Source: Baffinella frigidus (Eukaryota > Cryptophyceae > Cryptomonadales > Baffinellaceae). From it: a DNA stretch of 16,888 nucleotides. Below are positions 1 through 6,971 of this stretch, in pieces. Both the position numbers and the translations under genes were made by a program. The notes under the pieces are model-generated. The model was given only the letters and a program-made list of their open reading frames with translations, did not search any database and had not been told where the DNA came from. The number at the start of each line of letters is the position of its first letter. The first letter of the stretch is position 1. Location of the stretch: positions 29,853 to 46,740 of the forward strand of contig MU647158.1 in assembly GCA_026770585.1 (NCBI GenBank). The letters are read 5' to 3'.

Positions 1-118
1 GGGGTTTGGGGTTTGGGGTTTGGGGTTTGGGGTTTGGGGTTTGGGGTTTGGGGTTTGGGGTTTGAGGCTTGGGGTTTGGGGGTTGGTGTTAGGGTTTAGG
101 GTCTAGGGTTGTGTGCAG
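1..118 (+). repeat. Telomere-variant array (TTTGGGG)n
   Basis: Positions 1-63 are a near-perfect run of the heptamer GGGGTTT, then the array decays into mixed GGGTTTAGGG-like units by about 118. The heptamer is a one-base variant of the plant/algal telomere unit TTTAGGG. The G-rich strand reads inward from the left edge, which is the wrong way round for a left chromosome end, so this is an internal array or part of a longer one cut by the window edge. Confidence 0.85.
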
Positions 119-160
119 GGATGGCCAAATCTGGGCAGGGTTAATACCAGCAAACCCTTA

Positions 161-235
161 GATTTAGTCAACTTTGATTTAGTCAACTTTGATTTAGTCA
201 ACTTTGATTTTGTCAACTTTGATTTAGTCAACTAC
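161..235. repeat. 15-bp tandem repeat, five copies
   Basis: The unit GATTTAGTCAACTTT occurs five times head to tail at a 15-bp period. Copy four has a single change (GATTTTGTC) and the last copy decays at its end. No gene overlaps it. It lies between two telomere-like arrays. Confidence 0.9.
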
Positions 236-262
236 GTCGGACGGTGGCTGGCACTGTGATTC

Positions 263-442
263 TTAACCCTAACCTAACCCTAAACCCTAAACCTTGAACC
301 CTATACCCTATACCCTATACCCTATACCCTATACCCTAAAACCCAATCCCCAAACCCTAAACCCTAAACCCTAACCCCCAACCCCTGAACCCTAAACTGT
401 AATCCCTGAAACCTAACCCTGAACCCTCAACCCTAAACCCTG
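263..442 (-). repeat. Telomere-like array, C-rich on + strand, with (CCCTATA)n block
   Basis: CCCTAAA and CCCTAA units dominate. A homogeneous block of CCCTATA heptamers sits at about 299-337. The G-rich strand is the minus strand, opposite to the arrays on either side, so orientation switches twice within 500 bp. Confidence 0.88.
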
Positions 443-482
443 ACAGGGATGCACCCTAACAGGCTACTCTGGAGGCTATGCA

Positions 483-706
483 GTTTAGGGTTGAGGGTTT
501 AGGGTTGAGGGTTTAGGGTTGAGGGTTGAGGGTCTAGGGTTTAGGGTTTAGGGTTTAGGGTTTAGGGTTGAGGGTTGAGGGTTGAGGGTCTAGGGTTTAG
601 GGTTTAGGGTTTAGGGTTTAGGGGTTAGGGGTTAGGGGGTTGAGGGGTTAGGCGTGCAGTGCGTTGAGGGTTTCAGGTCTCTAGGGTCTAGGGTCTGGGG
701 CTTAGG
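483..706 (+). repeat. Telomere-like array with alternating TTTAGGG/TTGAGGG units
   Basis: TTTAGGG, TTGAGGG and TCTAGGG units are arranged in a higher-order pattern: a run of TTGAGGG, one TCTAGGG, then four TTTAGGG, repeated at least twice. It degenerates to GGGGTTA units after about 630. With the C-rich array at 263-442 it forms a CCCTAAA to TTTAGGG junction around a roughly 40-bp spacer. Confidence 0.88.
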
Positions 707-955
707 TTCTGCGAACCTAAACGCCTCGCCTGAAGCTAAACGCTCAGGGTGACGCCAAACACCTAAACGCGTTTACGCAAAGCCGCTACCACTCGGGAGG
801 CTACGAAGCACGTCTTGCCTGGATATTTGGACATAACGTTACCAAAATTGCTGACTTTTGGCGTGTTTCCTTAGAAACAATCCAGCAATTAACTTTGGAT
901 TGTTCTCCGTAGTGTTCTGAGTGGACTCTGGGTAGGTCCCACTCGCCGAACCAGG
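707..955. other. No gene seen; degenerate repeat-derived sequence
   Basis: No credible coding frame was found. The stretch includes the motif TTTTGGCGTGTTTCC (about 855-869), which recurs near 5857 and 12391 and inverted near 2691. A weak hairpin AACAATCC...GGATTGTT lies at about 879-906. It is probably the worn remains of the mosaic fold-back element seen at 2505-2745 and 5730-5925. Confidence 0.5.
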
Positions 956-1035
956 CACCACGCTAGGGCACTCGAAACATCCACTTTCGACATCTTTCGA
1001 GGGAAATGCCTCGAATTCTTAAGTCAATCACACCT
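956..1035 (+). repeat. Partial copy of fold-back element R
   Basis: This stretch (CACCACGC..., then CATCCACTTTCGACATCTTT..., then TTAAGTCAATCAC) aligns by eye with the left two thirds of the complete element at 6641-6770. The right terminal repeat is absent, so it is a truncated copy. Confidence 0.6.
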
Positions 1036-1117
1036 TTTTTTTCTTTACTTGTCCCTGTTTTAAAATAGTCACATTTCTAGCCCCCACGGATAACAGGGAG
1101 GGGTTCGCTTCATCATT

Positions 1118-1293
1118 TTAGTCGTAAAACTCTTGGAAAGTTGGGTAGTTTCTCCTTCGGCATTGCCTAGGACCTCCTACCGTAGGCCAACATCCTAGGA
1201 TATTTTGGTCCTAGGAGCCCTACGGCCTCCGGTAGGTAGGTCCTACCTAAATCCGTAGGGAAACTACCGAACTTTCCAGGAGTTTCCCTATGA
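1118..1293. mobile_element. Fold-back element E, copy 1 (176 bp)
   Basis: The arms TTGGAAAGTTGGGTAGTTTC and GAAACTACCGAACTTTCCAG are inverted complements and enclose a second nested inverted repeat built on CCTACCGTAGG and TCCTAGGA. A second copy of the same 176-bp length lies at 6441-6616 and differs by scattered substitutions. There is no coding capacity. It looks like a non-autonomous DNA transposon of MITE type. The superfamily is not assigned. Confidence 0.8.
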
Positions 1294-1411
1294 ATTTGCA
1301 GCAAGATAATGCCCCGAACGGTAACAAAGAGGCGGGGGGCATTTCGCTTCATCATTTCCCAAAGGAACCCAAAGGCAACTGCGAGAGACCTTTCGCTTCA
1401 GCATTGGTGGT

Positions 1412-1495
1412 CCCCCCAGGACTACCATAGGGCCCGAGGAGTAGGCCTACTGTAGGGTCCTAGGAGGCGGCGCTTTCTTATGAGCAAGGTACCCC
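1412..1495. repeat. Truncated family A fold-back element
   Basis: The order of blocks ACCATAGGGCCC, GTAGGCCTACTGTAGGGTCC, then TTTCTTATGAGCAAGGTACC matches the central and right part of the 122-bp family A elements at 9.6-16.7 kb. The left arm is missing and the right end is worn (CCCCTT in place of CCCCTGTA). This shows that family A also reached the left part of the window. Confidence 0.6.
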
Positions 1496-1689
1496 TTCAA
1501 GACGAAATCCTTAGAGGACTTTTCAGACCTAGAGGACTATTCGGTCCTGGTCAGAAAGGGGACTGGGGGCGCGGGGGGGCCGAAATCGGGCGACGGCGAA
1601 AAAGAGGAGTCGGGCGCCAATGGCACTCACCCCCCCGGACGTGACTGGTACAAATCTTAAAACCCCACATTTAATTAGGCCCCTCTAGC

Positions 1690-1975
1690 GTCCTCAGGTG
1701 GCAGGGAGGGGACCTTTCGCTTGAGCATTTTCAGGACGGCAAGGCCTCCAAGTTAATCCCGCCAGGTATTTGATTTAAATGCTTTGGAGTTCCCCGAATT
1801 AACAAAATTTACTACACAATTCGCCAAATCAGTCTTGTCCAGCCCTGGACGTGACCAATTGTGTGGTATATTTCATGTATTCGAGGAACTCCGAACCATT
1901 TAAAACAAATACCTGGCGGGATGAAAGTGCTGCGACCCAGAACGACGCCGGCCCACCCCAGATATTACCCCCCTT
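1690..1975 (+). repeat. Repeat P, copy 1, interrupted by element O
   Basis: Sequence around 1715-1750 (CTTTCGCTTGAGCATTTTCA and following) and 1929-1960 (GCGACCCAGAACGACGCCGG and following) forms one continuous block in the copy at 2150-2230. The two halves here are separated by the fold-back element at 1754-1924. P has no visible coding function. Confidence 0.7.
1754..1924. mobile_element. Fold-back element O inserted in repeat P (171 bp)
   Basis: The termini ATCCCGCCAGGTATTTG and CAAATACCTGGCGGGAT are inverted complements, and the complementarity continues less perfectly through GGAGTTCC. AAGT at 1750-1753 and again at 1925-1928 flanks the element and is a candidate target-site duplication. 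The uninterrupted relative at about 2190 has a single AGTGC at the matching place. No ORF is present. Confidence 0.75.
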
Positions 1976-1990
1976 GTTCAGGGGGGTAAT
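1966..1990. repeat. Short hairpin
   Basis: TTACCCCCC...GGGGGGTAA can pair as a GC-rich stem with a short loop. In this eukaryotic setting there is no reason to call it a terminator. Confidence 0.5.
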
Positions 1991-2119
1991 TGATTCAATT
2001 AGGATTCATAAGTAAAATTACCTACGCCGGAGCAATTTCTCCTATGATTTCTCCTAGGAAACAATGAAAATGGCTCAGTTTCCAGCCAACGGCTCCAATG
2101 CCAGCCACAAAATACCCCC

Positions 2120-2240
2120 CCTGAGGATCTTGCGTGGTGGAAACAGGGAGGGAACCTTTCGCTTGAGCATTTTCAGGACGGCAAGCCCCCCGAGTGCCGC
2201 GACCCAGAACGACGCCGGCCCACTCCAGAACGCTGGAGGG
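2120..2240 (+). repeat. Repeat P, copy 2 (uninterrupted)
   Basis: This is the intact relative of the interrupted copy at 1690-1975: the GGGAGG..CCTTTCGCTTGAGCATT block runs straight into GCGACCCAGAACGACGCCGG. It serves as the empty-site reference for element O. The open frame across it at 2064-2264 has no protein-like features. Confidence 0.65.
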
Positions 2241-2504
2241 ACCTATTTACATGTGGGGTTGTAAACATGTGTACCAGGATAGGTTGTTCCAACCTCGTGA
2301 CTGTGCTAATTTCGCAGAGGCACGTGACCAATTCGACGAACGTTACTACACACAGGCTACATCTCGGTTGTAGATAGGCCCCTCTAGCATTCTCGTGTGG
2401 TTAGCAGCGACCGGGAACCTTTTCGCCTTGAATCCAAGGTGAAATTCCGTTTAGGTTTGAGGGCAATGGATAAGGTTCCAGCCCAAATAGTTAAGTCCCA
2501 GCCG
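2241..2504. other. No gene seen
   Basis: Moderate-GC sequence without a credible frame. It contains TAGGCCCCTCTAGC, also found near 1677, and fragments such as ACTACACAC shared with other repeats in the window. It is probably old repeat-derived DNA. Confidence 0.4.
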
Positions 2505-2745
2505 AGCTCACTGCATGCATGGCGTCCGTCCCCGACGGGTATGTGTTAGGGTAGGTCCACTGTATGCCTACGGTGTTGACTACGGTAGGCCGTAGGGCCC
2601 CTCGGACCACAGTCTTCGTAGGAGCCCCCTAGGCCACACGAGGCTATCCATGCGAACAGATTCATAAGTCAATTATTGGAGTATTGCCCAGGAAACACGC
2701 CAAAAGGTAACTTTGGGTAACGTGACGCATCCCAGCTCTGCTCCC
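2505..2745. repeat. Mosaic fold-back element I, copy 1
   Basis: Three blocks are shared with 5730-5925. A 27-bp block starting CCACACGAGGC (2634-2660) is in direct orientation. GGAAACACGCC...GGTAACGTGACGC (2661-2728) and GCATGCATGGCGTCCGTCC (2514-2532) are inverted relative to the other copy. The middle (2550-2632) carries the TACGGTAGG core found in elements D and E. The different relative orientations imply internal rearrangement. Confidence 0.6.
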
Positions 2746-2767
2746 GGGGCCTTTCTGCCCGACCGTC

Positions 2768-2821
2768 TAGGGTTGAGAGTTTAGGGTTTAGGGTTTAGGG
2801 TTTAGGGCGTAGGGTTTAGGG
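2768..2821 (+). repeat. Short telomere-like array
   Basis: About seven TTTAGGG-type units, including TTGAGAG and GCGTAGGG variants. Confidence 0.8.
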
Positions 2822-2871
2822 ACCCATTCTCGCCGTGCGCCCTGGTCTCTCCTGCCCCCACACCCACCAGC

Positions 2872-3095
2872 CACCCCGAGTTTCCGTTACCTTATCCGTA
2901 GGAACCCCCCTATGTCCCTACGTTGCCTACCGTAGGGTCCTAGGTCTTACACCTTTTTCCCTACGGGTTGCCTACCGTAGGGTCCTAGGTCTTACACCTT
3001 TTTCCCTACGGGTTGCCTACCGTAGGGTCCTAGGTCTTACACCTTTTTTCCTACGGGTTGCCTACCGTAGGGCCCTAGGTGTTACACCTTTTTTT
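2872..3095 (+). repeat. Family C sequence with 45-bp tandem repeat, four copies
   Basis: A leader (GAGTTTCCGTTACCTTATCC...) is followed by about four head-to-tail copies of a 45-bp unit containing CCTACGGGTTGCCTACCGTA and TAGGTCTTACACC, from about 2917 to 3095. Copies differ by a few bases, including T-run length and a G-to-C change in the last copy. The same leader and unit occur at 3868-3960 and 11033-11190, and inverted at 3207-3368. Confidence 0.85.
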
Positions 3096-3129
3096 TTTAG
3101 CCTTGAGATGACCGTTTGTACAGGTTATT

Positions 3130-3200
3130 TGGATCAGGCGGCTCACAAAACCGGTCCTAGGCAGGTCCCAGGGCCCTACTGTAGGGCGTATGCACCTGCT
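3130..3200 (-). repeat. Diverged family B core
   Basis: GGTCCTAGGCAGGTCCCAGG followed by GCCCTACTGTAGGGCGTATG resembles the reverse complement of the centre of the family B elements at 15.0-16.4 kb. The terminal ATCCCTT repeats are not recognisable here. Confidence 0.5.
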
Positions 3201-3206
3201 CACCAC

Positions 3207-3368
3207 CCACACAGCGGACTTCGAAGGGATTTCTGAATACACCTTAAGCGACAAGACCTGCGACCCTACGGTAGGCAACCCGTAGGGGCACAGGGGGGTT
3301 CCTACGGATAAGGCGACGGAAACTCGGCCCGAAATGGGCCGGAAATCCCTTCGTAGCCCGCTGTGTGG
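3207..3368 (-). mobile_element. Family C fold-back element (162 bp)
   Basis: CCACACAGCGG..TTCGAAGGGATTT and AAATCCCTTCGTAGCCCGCT..TGTGG are inverted terminal repeats of about 26 bp. The interior carries the family C sequence (CCTACGGTAGGCAACCCGTAG, GGAAACTCGG) in the reverse direction to 2872-3095. A related left end is at 11033. No ORF of its own is visible. Confidence 0.7.
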
Positions 3369-3549
3369 AGAAGTGAACCAAATCGACGATCGCAAAAGTT
3401 GGATTTCCCCTGCAGTCCAAAGGCTCAGCCTTTAGTCTGCAAGGGGTTTTACCACAGGCCTCATCACCCTGATTTGGTTCTCTTCTGGTGGCTGGTGGAC
3501 GGCATAATTTTTATTGGTGAAGAAAAGGGATACCTAGCTCTGTCTCACT
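3369..3549. other. No supported gene
   Basis: A 62-codon open frame (3363-3551, +) starts inside the terminal repeat of the upstream element and has no recognisable domain or good start context. I see no other structure. Confidence 0.35.
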
Positions 3550-3646
3550 GAATCTGGTCTCGTCATTATTAGTTTTAAAGAAGGATCTCCAGTACAAATT
3601 AACTGTCCATCTACCTCTAAATGTTTTTCATGACGAGACGAAATTC
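3550..3646. repeat. Small imperfect inverted-repeat element
   Basis: GAATCTGGTCTCGTCAT at the left and ATGACGAGACGAAATTC at the right are imperfect inverted complements about 97 bp apart outer to outer. This may be a small worn fold-back element. Confidence 0.45.
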
Positions 3647-3696
3647 AACGCGAACAAAGCTAGGATACGCTGTCTTCCGGGCCCTTCTGAACACTG

Positions 3697-3848
3697 ATAG
3701 GGTAACGGACTAAAAATGGGGTAGTCAGGCCTACAGTATTACCTACGGTAGGCCGTAGGGTCTTTCGTAGGAGCCCTCCGAGGCCCCTACGGCCTACCGT
3801 AGTCAATACCGTAGGCCTAACTACCCCCTTTTTAGTCCGTTAGCCTAT
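3697..3848. mobile_element. Fold-back element D, copy 1
   Basis: The ends ATAGGGTAACGGACTAAAAA and TTTTTAGTCCGTTAGCCTAT are inverted complements. The pairing resumes through GGGGTAGTCAGGCCTAC / GTAGGCCTAACTACCCC and into CCTACGGTAGGCCGTAGGG near the centre. A sister copy (5047-5211) sits inside a family L repeat. No ORF is present. Confidence 0.82.
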
Positions 3849-3867
3849 GAGCGTGGTGGCGCGCGAG

Positions 3868-3960
3868 GTCCGTGCCCGAGTTTCCGTTCCCTTACCCTCT
3901 ATGCCCCTACGGGTTGCCTACCGTAGGGTCCTAGGTCTGATCGCTTAGGGGTCATTCATA
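3868..3960 (+). repeat. Family C fragment
   Basis: GAGTTTCCGTTCCCTTACCC followed by CCCTACGGGTTGCCTACCGT and TAGGTC matches the leader and one 45-bp unit of the array at 2872-3095. It ends with CGCTTAGGGGTCATTC, which resembles the tail of the copy at 11033-11190. Confidence 0.7.
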
Positions 3961-3991
3961 TGAACACGCGGCGTGTAGAGTATATATTGGA

Positions 3992-4297
3992 GTTTAGGGC
4001 TTGGGGCGTAAGGTTTGGGGGTTGGGGTTTAGGGCTTAGGGTTTAGGGTTTAGGGTTTGGGGTTTGGGGGGTGGGGTTTAGGGTTTAGGGTTTGGGGGTT
4101 AGGGTTTAGGGTTTAGGGTTTGGGGTTTAGGGTTTAGGGTTTAGGATTTAGGGTTTAGGGTTCAGGGTTTAGGGTTTAGGGTTTGGGGTTTAGGGTTTGG
4201 GGTTTAGGGTTCAGGGTTTGGGGTTTAGGGTTTAGGGTTCAGGGTTTAGGGTTTACGGTTTAGGGTTTGGGGTTTAGGGTTTAGGGTTTAGGGGGGG
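3992..4297 (+). repeat. Longest internal telomere-like array (TTTAGGG/TTTGGGG)
   Basis: About 300 bp of TTTAGGG and TTTGGGG heptamers with TTCAGGG, TTTACGG and TTTAGGA variants. Pure TTTAGGG runs are short and intermixed, typical of an old internal array rather than a telomere tip. TTTAGGG reappears briefly at about 4350. Confidence 0.9.
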
Positions 4298-4387
4298 TAC
4301 CGCAGGGGTCTCGCGGGGGGAGGTCTCCTCCTGTTTTCGTGTTTTCGTGTTTAGGGTTTAGAACTTGAGAGAAGATATACCCCCCGG

Positions 4388-4509
4388 AGACCGGTGTGTT
4401 TCCATGTCCCTTTTGGTCACGGAGTCAATCTGGAAGGTTAGCTCAGTTAGACCGGTGTGTCTCCATGTCCCTTTTGGTCACGCAGTCAATCTCGAAGGTC
4501 AGCTCAGTT
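4388..4509 (+). repeat. 61-bp tandem duplication
   Basis: Two copies of a 61-bp unit beginning AGACCGGTGTG and ending GCTCAGTT start at 4388 and 4449. They differ at a handful of positions. Each ends in a tRNA A-box-like string (TTAGCTCAGTTAG, TCAGCTCAGTTGG), but no cloverleaf can be drawn. Confidence 0.8.
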
Positions 4510-4617
4510 GGCTAAGCCAGCCTCGTGATCTCTTCAAACTTCCCCGTCTGCTGCAGTCCAAAGCTCGGGGTCCTTTAGGTCCTTGAGGTTTTAAGGATGC
4601 GTGTTTTCGATCTCCCT

Positions 4618-4771
4618 CAACCTCAAACCCTAAACCCTCAAACCCTAAACCCACAAACCCTAAACCCACAAACTCCAAAGCCTCACACCCTCAAACCCTA
4701 ACCCCTCAGGTGATCCCGCCTCAGATGCGCGTTGTTGGTCTCCCTAAACCTTAAACCCTAAACCCTCAAAC
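4618..4771 (-). repeat. Telomere-like array, C-rich on + strand
   Basis: CCCTAAA, CCCTCAAA and CCCACAAA units run from 4618 to about 4708 and again at 4743-4771, separated by about 35 bp of other sequence. It runs directly into a family L copy. Confidence 0.8.
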
Positions 4772-4910
4772 GCTCCCAACATAGCCCAACGACACGTCTT
4801 TCCGTAGAAAAGATCTGCAGAAAAAGCATGTTTGTTTTCGGATTTTCGGATCGCTTGTTGCTCGCTACCTGTCTGACCGAGGCTCGCACTCTCGAAGGTA
4901 AGGTCGATGC
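4769..4910 (-). repeat. Dispersed repeat family L
   Basis: Contains the family L landmarks GCTCCCAACATAGCCCAACG, TTCCGTAGAAAAGATCTGCA, AAGCATGTTTGTTTTCGGAT and GAGGCTCGC. At least eight other copies lie in the window. Open frames across it, such as the minus-strand 4744-5049 frame, follow the repeat and do not look like a gene. Confidence 0.7.
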
Positions 4911-4986
4911 GTTTTGTGCTCAGACCACCTCCTCTCTGCACACTACCAGGCCACACAGTCTCGGTCGGGAAGGCCACAAGAAGGTG

Positions 4987-5300
4987 CTCCCAACATAGCC
5001 CAACGACACGCCTTTCCGTAGAAAAGATCTGCAGGAAAAGCATGTTCATAGGCTAACGGCCTGAACATGGGGTAGTTAGGCATACGGCATTGCATAGGAC
5101 CTCCTACCGTAGGCCGAGGGATCCCAGGACCAAAAAGTCTCGGCCTACGGTAGGAGGTCCTAGGCAATGCCGTAGGCCTAACTACCCCCTTTTCAGGCCG
5201 TTACCCTATTAATGTTTGCTTTCGGATCGCTGGTCGCTCTCCAGTGCAGAGGCTCGTAAAGAGGGGGTACGAAATTCGTAGAGGGCGGTTTTCTTGGGGT
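4987..5300 (-). repeat. Family L copy split by element D
   Basis: The left half (4987-5046) ends AAGCATGTT. The right half (5212-5300) restarts ATGTTTGCTTTCGGATCGC and continues through the CAGTGCAGAGGCTCG and GAGGGGGTACGA landmarks. Removing 5047-5211 and one ATGTT restores the order seen in uninterrupted L copies at 4830 and 11650. Confidence 0.75.
5047..5211. mobile_element. Fold-back element D, copy 2, inserted in repeat L
   Basis: The termini CATAGGCTAACGGCC and GGCCGTTACCCTATTA pair imperfectly, followed by long near-perfect arms (GGGGTAGTTAGGCATACGGC against GCCGTAGGCCTAACTACCCC) and nested GACCTCCTACCGTAGGCC. ATGTT at 5042-5046 and 5212-5216 is a candidate 5-bp target-site duplication. 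The non-autonomous element has no ORF. Confidence 0.82.
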
Positions 5301-5336
5301 GTTTGAGTTCATCCAAAAGGACCGCGCTCGCACACA

Positions 5337-5547
5337 CCACTCGAGGCTGGAAGTGTGACTATTTTAAAACAGGGGTTCTTGTACAAGTGAAGAGGAAAAA
5401 AAGGTGTGTAGTAATTTTCACACAAATAGGGGCGTTTGGTCACGTTACTGGGGGAATTCCCCCAGCAACGTGACCAAGCCTGCCCGTGACTGGTACTAAA
5501 TTTAACAATCCCACATTTAAAATACCCCATCTTCCAGCCTCGAGTGG
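5337..5547. mobile_element. Fold-back element N (211 bp)
   Basis: The terminal repeats CCACTCGAGGCTGGAAG and CTTCCAGCCTCGAGTGG are exact inverted complements. Inside, 5436-5477 forms a second, almost perfect hairpin (TTGGTCACGTT.CTGGGGGAA with its complement, one mismatch). A diverged relative lacking a clear left end lies at 9845-9978. Confidence 0.75.
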
Positions 5548-5581
5548 CACACCGAACCCAAGGGGAGGAGCGAAGTTTAAT

Positions 5582-5633
5582 AAGTTGACAAACACGACCG
5601 CTTCACTAAGTCGACAAACACGACCGCTTCACG
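5582..5633 (+). repeat. 26-bp tandem duplication
   Basis: Two copies of a unit containing GACAAACACGACCGCTTCAC lie head to tail. Around them (5548-5729) there is no gene: the surrounding sequence is GC-rich, with a run of ten Gs near 5638 and a short TTTAGGG patch at about 5690-5704. Confidence 0.8.
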
Positions 5634-5729
5634 CTAGGGGGGGGGGTGCGACGAGACCAGAGGGCTCAAGCAGCCCGCTACCAAGGTGTAGGGTTTAGGG
5701 TTAAGGCGATAGACCTTTGTTAACGACAC

Positions 5730-5925
5730 CCACACGAGGCTATCCATGCGAACAGAATAAATGTCTATTTTAAACGTGTGTAGTAATTTTCAGGTGAATT
5801 GCTCGAAACTTTACACAAGTCCACCCGCTTTTCGGGCGTCACGTTACCCAAAGTTACCTTTTGGCGTGTTTCCTGGGCAATAATCCAATAATTGACTTAT
5901 GAATCTGGACGGACGCCATGCATGC
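5730..5925. repeat. Mosaic fold-back element I, copy 2
   Basis: Shares the 27-bp block CCACACGAGGC... (5730-5756) in direct orientation with 2634-2660. It shares GCGTCACGTTACC...CCTTTTGGCGTGTTTCC (5836-5904) and GGACGGACGCCATGCATGC (about 5908-5925) in inverted orientation with 2661-2728 and 2514-2532. Confidence 0.6.
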
Positions 5926-5927
5926 AG

Positions 5928-6065
5928 AGAGCTCGGCTTGAGTTAAATTGGGCTCCTCATTTTCTCCGCGTTAACGCCAAAAGTTGACGGATTTGTACCA
6001 CAACACAGGGAAATCAACTTCCGGGATCCTCAAATCGGGAGCCCAATTTAACTGAGAAAGAGCTA
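5928..6065. mobile_element. Fold-back element H (about 138 bp)
   Basis: AGAGCTCGGCTTGAGTTAAA...TTGGGCTCC pairs with GGGAGCCCAA...TTTAACTGAGAAAGAGCTA with a few mismatches. It is the first of seven fold-back elements packed between here and 7169. Confidence 0.7.
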
Positions 6066-6105
6066 GGTTTAGGGGTCAGGGTTTAGGGTTAAGGCGACAG
6101 ACCTG

Positions 6106-6280
6106 TAGAGCGCTGTGCAGAGAAGTTGGCCACGGGAAATAATGGAAAATTGAGAAATTGGAGCCGTTTTGTCAACTTTGGAGAAAATTAGTTCCATGAA
6201 TTTCTCAAAAGTGGACAAAATGGCTCCAATTTCTCCATTTTCCCATTTTTTGGTGGCCAACTTCTCTGCACAGCGCTCTA
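6106..6280. mobile_element. Fold-back element G (175 bp)
   Basis: TAGAGCGCTGTGCAGAGAAG...TTGGCCAC at the left is an exact inverted complement of GTGGCCAA...CTTCTCTGCACAGCGCTCTA at the right (about 28 bp). Pairing continues imperfectly into the A/T-rich interior. It has TA at each outer end, which would fit a TA-duplicating (Tc1/mariner-like) element, but TA is too short to prove it. Confidence 0.82.
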
Positions 6281-6307
6281 TTAATGCCAACACGGCCACC
6301 ATGCATG

Positions 6308-6430
6308 TAGCCAGCTCTGCCTGAGTTTTATCATGGCTCGTGCTGAAAAGTATTCAAGGGCAGAAATCCAGTACAAAAAGGCGAATGAAAGCCTTTAGGG
6401 CGAGCCAGAATAAAACTCAGGCAGAGCTAG
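6308..6430. mobile_element. Fold-back element F (123 bp)
   Basis: TAGCCAGCTCTGCCTGAGTT / AACTCAGGCAGAGCTAG are inverted terminal repeats, followed by GGCTCG / CGAGCC inside. The centre is unpaired and non-coding. Confidence 0.72.
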
Positions 6431-6440
6431 GTTTAGGGTT

Positions 6441-6616
6441 TTAGTCGTAAAACCCCTGGAAAGTTCGGTAGTTTCTCCTACGGCATTGCCTAGGACCTCC
6501 TACCGTAGGCCAAAATCCTAGGACATGTTGGTCCTAGGAGCCCTACGGCCTACGGTAGGTAGGTCCTACCTAAATCCGTAGGGAAACTACCGAACTTTCC
6601 AGGAGTTTCCCTATGA
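6441..6616. mobile_element. Fold-back element E, copy 2 (176 bp)
   Basis: It has the same length and organisation as the copy at 1118-1293: outer arms GGAAAGTTCGGTAGTTTC / GAAACTACCGAACTTTCC and inner CCTACCGTAGG / CCTACGGTAGG. Its arms match each other better than those of copy 1 (TTCGG on both sides here, TTGGG against TTCGG there). A 99-codon minus-strand frame across its edge is a by-product. Confidence 0.82.
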
Positions 6617-6640
6617 GTTTAGGCGAGAGACCTTTCTCAC

Positions 6641-6770
6641 TACCACGCCAGGATGCTCGACATATCCACTTTTGACATCTTTCAAGGGAAATCCCTTGAA
6701 TCCTTAAGTCAACCACGTCAGATTTTACGTGGATAAGGCGTCGGTTTCCCTCGATCAATCTGGCGTGGTA
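6641..6770. mobile_element. Fold-back element R (130 bp)
   Basis: TACCACGCCAG and CTGGCGTGGTA are exact terminal inverted repeats of this element. The interior includes CATCCACTT-like and TTAAGTCAACCACG blocks shared with the truncated copy at 956-1035. Confidence 0.7.
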
Positions 6771-6815
6771 AGTTGACGATTTATGCAAAGTTGCCAACAC
6801 GGCCGCCATGCCCTT

Positions 6816-6951
6816 ATCCGGGGAAACCCATTTTTCTTTCATCTGACGGTAATGAAAATTACTACACAATGCGTTCTTACTAGTAATATTAAAGCGTTTG
6901 AGTAGTAATTTTGATTGCCATCAATTGAAAGGAAAATAGGTTTCCCCGGAT
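6816..6951. mobile_element. Fold-back element S (136 bp)
   Basis: ATCCGGGGAAACCCATTTTT and its near-complement ending GGTTTCCCCGGAT form the termini, with outer CCTT / AAGG possibly extending them. The centre (TGAAAATTACTACACAA) resembles the tail of element K. Confidence 0.75.
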
Positions 6952-6971
6952 CAAGGTATGCAGCGAGGCTG

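Noticed and set aside
1-118. True left telomere
   Set aside because: The G-rich strand points inward. A left chromosome end should read C-rich on the plus strand.
2835-3236. 133-codon frame with a 15-residue repeat (RVAYRRVLGLTPF)
   Set aside because: The period is exactly that of the 45-bp DNA repeat (divisible by three), so the frame stays open by arithmetic. The same DNA repeat is non-coding elsewhere.
4497-4612. tRNA-like A box (GCTCAGTTGGCTAAGCC) and loose B box
   Set aside because: No acceptor, anticodon or T stems can be drawn, and the spacing between the boxes is about 100 bp. The A-box-like string is simply the end of the 61-bp tandem unit.
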